Assembly (NCBI RefSeq): GCF_002787055.1
Contig: NZ_CP024808.1
Span: 708,328-772,327, forward strand
Source of the DNA: Candidatus Nitrosotenuis aquarius
GTDB taxonomy: Archaea > Thermoproteota > Nitrososphaeria > Nitrososphaerales > Nitrosopumilaceae
DNA length: 64,000 nt
Reading direction: 5' to 3'
How positions within the stretch are numbered: position 1 is the first letter of the stretch; each line of letters starts with the position of its first letter. The position numbers and the translations under genes were made by a program. Below the pieces are notes generated by a model. That model did no database searches. It saw only the letters and a program-made list of their open reading frames with translations, and had not been told where the DNA came from. Shown piece by piece: positions 59,101 to 64,000 of the stretch.

Positions 59101-61366
59101 CGCTAGTAACAGATGCTACTTCGACTAGATCAGATGTCTTTGGAGTTCCCAGCTCGACAATATTTCCGGTTGTGCCTGTTGCCTCAAAGACAATATTTGG
59201 TGGAGCAGAAATTCCAGGAGCAGTAGTATCTATTATTGTGACATTTTGAGTCTTGGATACGGTATTTCCATAATTATCAGTTGCAGTCCAAGTTACTATA
59301 GTGGTTCCAAACGGATAATCCGAAGGACCGTTGTGGCTAATTGATGATACGCCTGTTGCGTCTGTTGCCACAGGCTCGCCAAGTGACACAGTGTTGCCTG
59401 CCTTGCCAGTTGCCTCTTGTATTACATCGGCTGGCACGGTTAATATTGGTGCCAAAGTATCAACTACAGAAATTGTCTGGGTTATGGTGGAGTTGTTTCC
59501 AGAAACATCCTTTGCCATCCATGTTACTGTGGTATCACCCAGTGGGAAAAATGTAGGTGCATCGTTTGTAATTGTGACAGCTTGAACATCGGTTGCATTT
59601 GGCGGAGTCAAAGAAACTACGTTTTGTTTTTCAGATGTAGCCTCTATTGTTAGGCCTGCAATTGGTGCAATGACTGGCTTTGTTGTATCTATTATGGTGA
59701 CCTTTTGTGTCGCAGATCCGACGTTGCCAGCCAAGTCCACTGCAGCCCACGTTACTGTGGTCTCGCCCAGTGGAAAAGATTGTGGTGCATCGTTTGTAAT
59801 TGAGGATATTTCGGAATTGTCAGTTATTGTTGGCTGGCCTAATTCCACAAAGTTCTGATCAAGGCTTGTTGCTTCATACGTTATTGCAGACGGTGCCTTT
59901 ACCTTTGGCGGTTTAGTGTCAATTATTGTTACAGTCTGTGTTGCAGTCGCCTCGTTTTTTGCAACATCGATTGCAGTCCAGGTAACTATTGTCTCTCCAA
60001 GTGGGAATGTCTCTGGTGCATCGTTTTCTATTGATAATACTCCCACCAGATCATTTACTGTTGGGTTGCCAAGGTTTGCGGTGTTTTGCGCGCCATTTGC
60101 CTCTAGTGTGATATCTGTCAATCCAGAAATTACTGGCGGTGTGGAATCGCCAACGGTTATGGTCTGGGTTGCAATTCCCATGTTTCCGGCATTGTCTATT
60201 GCTGTCCAGATTACTGTGGTAATTCCTAGAGGGAATTCCTCTGGTGCGTTACTGCCAAGGGATTTGATGCCGGATTCGTCAGTCGCAATTGCTTGGCCTA
60301 TCGATACACGGGTCAAGCCTCCTGTCGCTTCTACGTAAAGGTCCTTTGGAGGCGTGACTGTGGGCTTTTTGAGGTCGGTTCCTGTCGGTTTTGTGGTAGT
60401 TGTAGTTGTTGTTGTGGTGGTAGTTGTGCTCTCTGTTGCGGTATCTTTAGAGCCAAACTTTTGGATTCTGTGATTGCTAGAATCTACTACGAATAAATCG
60501 CCATCAGAGTCAGCCGCAACGTCCTTTGGCATCTTGAATTGAGAGTTACCTGTTCCTGTCTTGCCAAAGCTGATCACTGTCTTTCCATCTTTGTCCAATA
60601 CCACTATTCTGTTGTTGCTAGAATCTGCAAGGATTAGGTTTGATCCCGAATCAATATCAATTCCATCTGGAGAAATAGCAAGGCCGCCAATTGATGAGTT
60701 GTAGCTGGTCACAAATGCCCCATTAGAGTTGAATTTGAGAATTTTTTTGTTTCCGGCATCAGCGACGAAAACATTTCCATCTGAATCCACCGCTATGCCG
60801 AGTGGTGTTAGAAATCCGCCATCGGATGTTCCGCTAGAGCCAATAATGGATACAAATTTTCCAGTAGAGTCAAATTTTTGGACTCGCGAGTTGCCCGTAT
60901 CTACTACAAAAACAAAATTGTCTTTAGACACCGCAATACCGTTTGGAAGCTTTAGCTTGCCTGCCTCGGTCCCTGTTCCTCCCCATGAAGATACAAAGTT
61001 TCCATTGGTGTCAAATTTTTTTACAACGTTTAGTTCGTGGTCTGCCACATAGACGTAGCCACCGCCCACTGCAATTCCTGCAGGTGCGTGAAATTCAGAC
61101 TTGCCAGTTCCCTTGGAGCCCCATGCATGCAAGAATTCGCCATCGTTGTCAAATTTCTGGACTCGCGCATTTCCAAGGTCTGTGACATAGATGTTGCCAG
61201 AATCGTCTAGTGCGGCATATTGAGGATAGGTAAATGCTCCGGTCTTGACTAGTCCTTGGGTTCCAAAGCTGGACACATACGGATAGTTCACGGCTGCCAG
61301 CGCAGGCTGGGATAATACCATAGTAAAAACAAAAAACGCTACTAGCGTAGCTATTTTTAGCTGCAT
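56111..61366 (-). CDS. giant secreted NHL - HYR repeat - RTX protein, 1751 aa
   Basis: Residues 1-24 are a Sec signal peptide (LVAFFVFTMVLSQPALAA). Residues 28-305 hold about six NHL repeats (e.g. PAGIAVGGGYVYVADHELN, FVVDTGNSRVQKFDSTGKF), a beta-propeller. A run of twelve Thr near 313-325 is a likely O-glycosylated linker. Then come 17 HYR-like repeats of about 77 aa, each with a copy of a TTVTWTATDEAGN-type motif and DTTAP/DTTKP boundaries. The last about 90 residues carry RTX-type nonapeptides (GGDDIITAEKGNDCILAG, GNEGNDYINGGDGADIIKG) and three cysteines. It is probably a calcium-dependent surface or adhesion protein. No transmembrane anchor is visible after the signal. Confidence 0.88.
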   Translation of the reverse strand: MQLKIATLVAFFVFTMVLSQPALAAVNYPYVSSFGTQGLVKTGAFTYPQYAALDDSGNIYVTDLGNARVQKFDNDGEFLHAWGSKGTGKSEFHAPAGIAVGGGYVYVADHELNVVKKFDTNGNFVSSWGGTGTEAGKLKLPNGIAVSKDNFVFVVDTGNSRVQKFDSTGKFVSIIGSSGTSDGGFLTPLGIAVDSDGNVFVADAGNKKILKFNSNGAFVTSYNSSIGGLAISPDGIDIDSGSNLILADSSNNRIVVLDKDGKTVISFGKTGTGNSQFKMPKDVAADSDGDLFVVDSSNHRIQKFGSKDTATESTTTTTTTTTTTTKPTGTDLKKPTVTPPKDLYVEATGGLTRVSIGQAIATDESGIKSLGSNAPEEFPLGITTVIWTAIDNAGNMGIATQTITVGDSTPPVISGLTDITLEANGAQNTANLGNPTVNDLVGVLSIENDAPETFPLGETIVTWTAIDVAKNEATATQTVTIIDTKPPKVKAPSAITYEATSLDQNFVELGQPTITDNSEISSITNDAPQSFPLGETTVTWAAVDLAGNVGSATQKVTIIDTTKPVIAPIAGLTIEATSEKQNVVSLTPPNATDVQAVTITNDAPTFFPLGDTTVTWMAKDVSGNNSTITQTISVVDTLAPILTVPADVIQEATGKAGNTVSLGEPVATDATGVSSISHNGPSDYPFGTTIVTWTATDNYGNTVSKTQNVTIIDTTAPGISAPPNIVFEATGTTGNIVELGTPKTSDLVEVASVTSDAPESFQLGDTTVTWTATDTSGNTSTATQLISVVDTTAPVISVPADVTQEATGKDGTQVSIGDAQVSDAIKVESVTSDAPESFPLGETIVTWTATDSSGNISTANQKITIMDTTAPSIVAPSDITQEATSASENTVSLQLPTASDTVSEVTITSDAPESFPLGETIVTWTATDSAGNTSTATQKITIVDTTKPTISAPSDITQEATSKLENTVTLETPSVSDNVGIESITSDAPEFFPVGDTIVTWTATDSSGLVSTVEQKVSIVDTTKPEIRVFDVTVEATSEDKNAVDFGNIKTNDLVEVVSVTNDAPDYFKLGVTTVTWTATDEAGNSATATQTITVQDTTLPIITAPSDVSFEATSPTDNSVSLGEPVASDTVSEVTITNDAPKSFPLGETLVTWTVSDSSGNSATATQKVTVSDNTKPTITAPSDITQEATSPSDNVVDLGEAKAEDAVALVSVENDAPDSFELGETIVTWTATDSAGNTSTATQKITIVDTTKPTISAPSDITQEATSKLENTVTLETPSVSDNVGIESITSDAPEFFPVGDTIVTWTAKDSTGNSESVSQKITIVDTVPPKFAKIPDITVEATSKDGNSVSLAVPTVFDILDITSLTNDAPAQFSLGETTVTWTATDEAGNSATATQRITIQDTTSPTITPPADVTMEATSFGENIVSLGKADASDLVEISTVTNDAPSVFSLGETLVTWTATDLSGNVASATQKITIVDTTAPKIIQPEGLTVEATSATQNTISLSLPSAQDTVSEVHIENDAPYVFALGDTTVTWTATDEAGNASTITQKVTVVDTSAPTLVIPDSIVTDAVSLKTPVSVGVATATDLTDDAPNITSDAPETFPLGQTIVTWTVEDKFGNSLSKTQTVTVEACGKPESSYNVIIGKEDDDILVGTNLADLIISLGGDDIITAEKGNDCILAGDGDDIVYGNEGNDYINGGDGADIIKGQSGEDFLIGMTGVDIIDGGDDSDSCIVSENDDDILIKCE
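57438..57694. repeat. 257-bp direct repeat, copy A, inside the giant gene
   Basis: By eye it is identical to 58359-58615. The offset is 921 bp, exactly 307 codons, so the frame is kept. It covers most of one HYR unit and the start of the next. Confidence 0.85.
58359..58615. repeat. 257-bp direct repeat, copy B, inside the giant gene
   Basis: Second copy of the 57438-57694 segment. The other HYR units differ much more at DNA level, so this pair is a recent duplication or gene conversion. It could also be an assembly-sensitive site. Confidence 0.85.
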
Positions 61367-61441
61367 TTACGCATTGTTGGCTTTTTTGGCAAAAGATCTG
61401 CCAAGTTAGGAATAGTTGAAGTTTAGGTCAATTTTTGACAC

Positions 61442-62218
61442 TTAGAACGGTTTGTTGACTTCGCGCGTAAAGACATAGCTGGCAATGACTAGCATCGAGA
61501 CCACAAATGCGCCAATTATGCCCAGGCTCACTACAGCAGATACTCCTTCCGTTACGCCCGTCATCATTTCCCGCACCAGAAGAACCGTATAGGTAACAGG
61601 GTTTAGCCTAGCAACTGTCGCAAGCCAGTCTGGGAGCAACTCCAGTGGGAACAAAGCTGGGCTGAGCATGAAAAGTGGCATTCCAAGAAAATTGATTATT
61701 CCCCAAAATGTCTCCTGTGATTTTGCAGTGGCCGCCACAATTACGGAAATTCCGGAAAACCCAAGAGAAAATAAAATCACAAGTGCCATTATTGGAATGA
61801 TTACCAAGAGATTTGAAAATGTGACACCAATTAGAATAGCAATGCCAATTATCAAGGCAGACTGCATTGCAGAAATCAGCGATATTGCAAGCATCTTCCC
61901 AAGCGCTATTGATGATCTTGACGCCGGCGACACCAGTGCCTTGTTCATGAATCCATACCTTCTGTCCCATAACGTGTTTACGCCGCCAAAGATGCTGGTA
62001 AATATTGCAGTCAGAATTATGACGCCAGGTGCCATGAATTCCAGATAGCTTCCATCAAAGCCAACAGACTGGATTAGCGGCTTTGTTCCAGCAAAGGTAT
62101 GGCCTATAACAATTATCCATATTGCGGGCTGGATCAGTCTTATTAGAACTCCGCTTCGAGACTTTCTGTATCTTTTCAGCTCGCGCCAAAACACAGTATA
62201 GGTGTCGTATAACATCAT
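61442..62218 (-). CDS. ABC-2-type exporter permease
   Basis: 258 aa with six membrane helices. LKRYRKSRSGVLIRLIQPAI at the start and the conserved GFSGISVIVAATAKSQETFW and the LPDWLATVARLNPVTYTVLLVR loop match DrrB/ABC-2 permeases. It is coupled to its ATPase by ATGA. The substrate is unknown. Confidence 0.92.
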   Translation of the reverse strand: MMLYDTYTVFWRELKRYRKSRSGVLIRLIQPAIWIIVIGHTFAGTKPLIQSVGFDGSYLEFMAPGVIILTAIFTSIFGGVNTLWDRRYGFMNKALVSPASRSSIALGKMLAISLISAMQSALIIGIAILIGVTFSNLLVIIPIMALVILFSLGFSGISVIVAATAKSQETFWGIINFLGMPLFMLSPALFPLELLPDWLATVARLNPVTYTVLLVREMMTGVTEGVSAVVSLGIIGAFVVSMLVIASYVFTREVNKPF

Positions 62219-63222
62219 GTCTTCATCCTCTGCATTTTGCGGTATTCCTTTCTTCTATCGTATGATTTCTGAGTGCTGTCGTCTCTCAGGTCATGGCCGG
62301 TAAAAGACAAGAACACGTCATCCAGCGTTGGCTGCGTTATGGACACGGATTTTATTGCAATACCAAGACTAGAAGAAAGAGAAAATATCATCGGGGCAAC
62401 CTCGGTTCCCTTTGCGGAAAAAACTGTAATGGTATCGTCCAGAATTGTGGCATCGCGCACAAACTCGATTTGTTTTATCTTGGAGACAAGCTCGGCTTTA
62501 GCAGGATTTTCCTCTATTGTAAGGGAAATGACTCCTCCGCCAAGCGCATTTTTGAGGCTGGAAGGCGCATCTATTGTCTGGATTTTGCCATGATCTATTA
62601 TTCCGACTCGCCCGCAAAGCTTGTCGGCTTCTTCCATGTAATGGGTGGTAAGAAAAATAGTCATCTTGTACTCATTGTGGATTTTTTTGATATACTCCCA
62701 GATTTTCTGCCGGGTTTGTATGTCAAGGCCCACAGTCGGCTCATCTAGGAATAACACCTTGGGCCTGTGCAAGAGTCCTCCGGCAATTTCCAGCCTCTTT
62801 CTCATTCCGCCAGAATATGTGATTGCTGCATCGTTTGCCTTGTCGTCTAATTCCACTAGATTCAGTAGATCCTCGATTCTGGAATTTATTTGGTCTTTTG
62901 GTATGTGGTTTAGTCTTGCCTGCAGCAAGAGATTTTCCCTTCCTGTCAGATACTCATCAATTGTTATGTCTTGCTGTACATAACCGATACTTGCGCGGAC
63001 ATTTTTTTGCTGGGTTGCAACATTGTATCCTGCGACAAACGCCTCTCCACCTGACGGCTTGAGCAGTGTGGTCAGGATCATCATTGTTGTGCTTTTGCCT
63101 GCGCCGTTTGGCCCAAGAAATCCAAAGATCTCGCCTTCCTCTACGTCAATAGATATTCCATCGACTGCCACCGTTCCTGATTTGTAGATTTTTTTGAGAT
63201 CCTTGGTTTGTATAGAATACAC
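62215..63222 (-). CDS. ABC exporter ATP-binding protein (DrrA-like)
   Basis: 335 aa. Walker A is FGFLGPNGAGKSTTMMILTT; the signature is TYSGGMRKRLEIAGGLL; Walker B is VLFLDEPTVGLDIQTR; a C-terminal DrrA-type domain holds the ITQPTLDDVFLSFTGHDLRD motif. A basic tail RRKEYRKMQRMK ends the protein. With the permease it forms a two-component drug- or polymer-type exporter. Confidence 0.94.
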   Translation of the reverse strand: MYSIQTKDLKKIYKSGTVAVDGISIDVEEGEIFGFLGPNGAGKSTTMMILTTLLKPSGGEAFVAGYNVATQQKNVRASIGYVQQDITIDEYLTGRENLLLQARLNHIPKDQINSRIEDLLNLVELDDKANDAAITYSGGMRKRLEIAGGLLHRPKVLFLDEPTVGLDIQTRQKIWEYIKKIHNEYKMTIFLTTHYMEEADKLCGRVGIIDHGKIQTIDAPSSLKNALGGGVISLTIEENPAKAELVSKIKQIEFVRDATILDDTITVFSAKGTEVAPMIFSLSSSLGIAIKSVSITQPTLDDVFLSFTGHDLRDDSTQKSYDRRKEYRKMQRMKT

Positions 63223-63243
63223 TGATACTGGCCCCAGATATTG

Positions 63244-63252
63244 CTATAAAAT
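63244..63252 (-). promoter_or_regulatory. TATA-like box of the ABC exporter operon
   Basis: Minus-strand ATTTTATAG lies 22-30 bp before the ATPase start. Confidence 0.45.
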
Positions 63253-63321
63253 GCTAGGTTTTTGCACCACAGCAAAGCCCGCACAAAAAAATTAAAAATA
63301 ACAAATTTGTTTTATCAAGTC

Positions 63322-63420
63322 ATGAAAGGACTGTGTCATGTGTGTAATTCCTCAAACGTGGAGACAACACTGCAAAACGGCATGCCGGTTTGCGCCGCCT
63401 GCAAGTCTAAAACAAAATAA
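63322..63420 (+). CDS. 32-aa zinc-ribbon mini-protein
   Basis: MKGLCHVCNSSNVETTLQNG followed by MPVCAACKSK gives C-x2-C, 15 residues, C-x2-C, which is a complete zinc ribbon. A TATA-like TTAAAAATAA lies about 25 bp upstream. The function is unknown; too short for standard gene finders. Confidence 0.65.
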   Translation: MKGLCHVCNSSNVETTLQNGMPVCAACKSKTK

Positions 63421-63423
63421 AAA

Positions 63424-63924
63424 TTAATGTAGGTTCTTGAACTGATCTTTTGTCAGCTTCAGGATTACTTTTTCACCGACACCCCAAATGTCCGACTTGG
63501 TTACGATTCTTGTGTGGATCAGACCATCAGATACTTCGATAGAGTGCAGTTCATTTGTCTGCGGGTCCTTTACCAGTCGCTTTATCTTGCCTAGTTTGTG
63601 GCCGTCAATGTCGACTACCTGGACGTTGGTCCTGACTGGCGACCTTGAGAGCAAAAGTGTCTCTTCTGTGAAATGGTCAATGTATTCTGCCGGCAAATAA
63701 TAGTCCTTGTGAAACCCTTGGTGTATTGTGACTCCAGATACCGCTAGGGTCTTGGAGTTGATGTGGATGTGCTTTACCTCGCCGTACTTGATGCCCTCTC
63801 GGTCAACTACGCGCTTGCCTGTGAATGTGTCTGCGGTGCAGTTGTTTTGTGGTATTTCTTCTAGTGCTGCCATGCGGTACGGTTTTGAAAATCCTTTATC
63901 CAAACCAAAAATCACAATTTTCAA
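63424..63924 (-). CDS. PRC-barrel domain protein
   Basis: 166 aa in the longest frame; a start at 63873 (MAALEEIPQNN) would give 149 aa. Two PRC-barrel-like units are seen: FTGKRVVDREGIKYGEVKHI and VQVVDIDGHKLGKIKRLVKD. PRC barrels occur in RNA-processing (RimM) and photosynthesis-related proteins and are common, with unknown roles, in thaumarchaea. No gene is seen in the final 76 bp of the window. Confidence 0.8.
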   Translation of the reverse strand: MKIVIFGLDKGFSKPYRMAALEEIPQNNCTADTFTGKRVVDREGIKYGEVKHIHINSKTLAVSGVTIHQGFHKDYYLPAEYIDHFTEETLLLSRSPVRTNVQVVDIDGHKLGKIKRLVKDPQTNELHSIEVSDGLIHTRIVTKSDIWGVGEKVILKLTKDQFKNLH

Positions 63925-64000
63925 TCAATCGGATTAAATTACTTGACTTTGGGCACGCCTCATGCAAAAAAGCGCTTTTCGAGCCACGCTAACCACAAAA

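Noticed and set aside
56346-61185. A series of 60-180-codon plus-strand frames over the giant gene
   Set aside because: All repeat with the HYR period and are antisense to it; they are shadows of repeated DNA.
1-64000. Insertion sequences, integrases, toxin-antitoxin pairs, rRNA, replication origin
   Set aside because: I looked for transposase or integrase motifs, flanking repeats and cdc6/orc genes and saw none.

Overview
The window is a chromosomal segment of an ammonia-oxidising-type thaumarchaeon (Nitrososphaeria). The evidence is archaeal/eukaryote-type information genes (S24e, S27ae, S8e, SRP54, SRP19, Gar1, TFB, aIF5A, Pus10, Dph6), tRNA genes with introns after position 37, TATA boxes about 25-30 bp before start codons (leaderless-style transcripts), and thaumarchaeal small proteins (cupredoxin, PII variants, PRC-barrel). 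GC content looks moderate by eye, which would suit a Nitrosotenuis-like lineage better than an AT-rich Nitrosopumilus; that placement is a guess. Genes are tightly packed, with many ATGA overlaps. I see no insertion sequence, prophage, CRISPR array or rRNA.

Layout. 1-6.8 kb: a shikimate/aromatic operon (aroD end, aroE, GHMP-type shikimate kinase, aroA, aroC, chorismate mutase-aminotransferase fusion, tyrA, Nudix). 6.8-9.5 kb: convergent thiC and divergent thiD-thiN fusion. 9.6-14.1 kb: sugar-nucleotide genes (nucleotidyltransferase, GNA1-like acetyltransferase, GalT-like) and archaeal phosphoglycerate mutase. 14.2-20.1 kb: information-processing genes (S24e, S27ae, Pus10, SRP54, Dph6, aIF5A) and an intron-containing tRNA-Tyr. 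20.2-23.6 kb: small regulatory and redox genes (cupredoxin, winged-helix and Lrp regulators, response regulator) with a shared promoter element and a candidate structured RNA. 23.6-27.4 kb: Pit phosphate transporter with its DUF47 partner, two convergent PII-family genes and a zinc alcohol dehydrogenase. 27.4-31.8 kb: scpA-scpB, S8e, SRP19, Gar1, TFB, SufC. 31.9-36.3 kb: TPR, membrane and small proteins, a HemQ/chlorite-dismutase-family protein and an aldo/keto reductase.

36.3-40.6 kb holds the first tetrapyrrole cluster: a fused AhbA-AhbB-type siroheme decarboxylase, divergent from met8-hemA-hemB. 40.7-47.4 kb holds an HD hydrolase, a frameshifted GNAT gene, membrane proteins, an intron-containing tRNA-Leu(CAA), an OB-fold protein, a Lys/Ala-tailed coiled-coil protein, PAP2 and pgk. 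47.4-52.3 kb is a suf operon (sufB-sufD-Rieske-sufS-sufU); sufC lies 20 kb away. 52.3-56.1 kb is the second tetrapyrrole operon (hemL-hemC-SUMT-hemD). 56.1-61.4 kb is one giant secreted protein: NHL propeller, Thr linker, 17 HYR-like repeats and an RTX-like C-terminus. 61.4-63.2 kb is an ABC-2 exporter, followed by a mini zinc protein and a PRC-barrel protein.

Together the tetrapyrrole genes encode every step from glutamyl-tRNA to 12,18-didecarboxysiroheme. With the HemQ-like gene they suggest a siroheme-dependent haem route that may end through a HemQ-type decarboxylase. The suf genes would supply Fe-S clusters to this and other pathways. No entirely new multi-gene system is proven. The best leads are the haem route, the giant repeat protein, the PII pair, and the promoter element shared by the cupredoxin gene and a small ORF.
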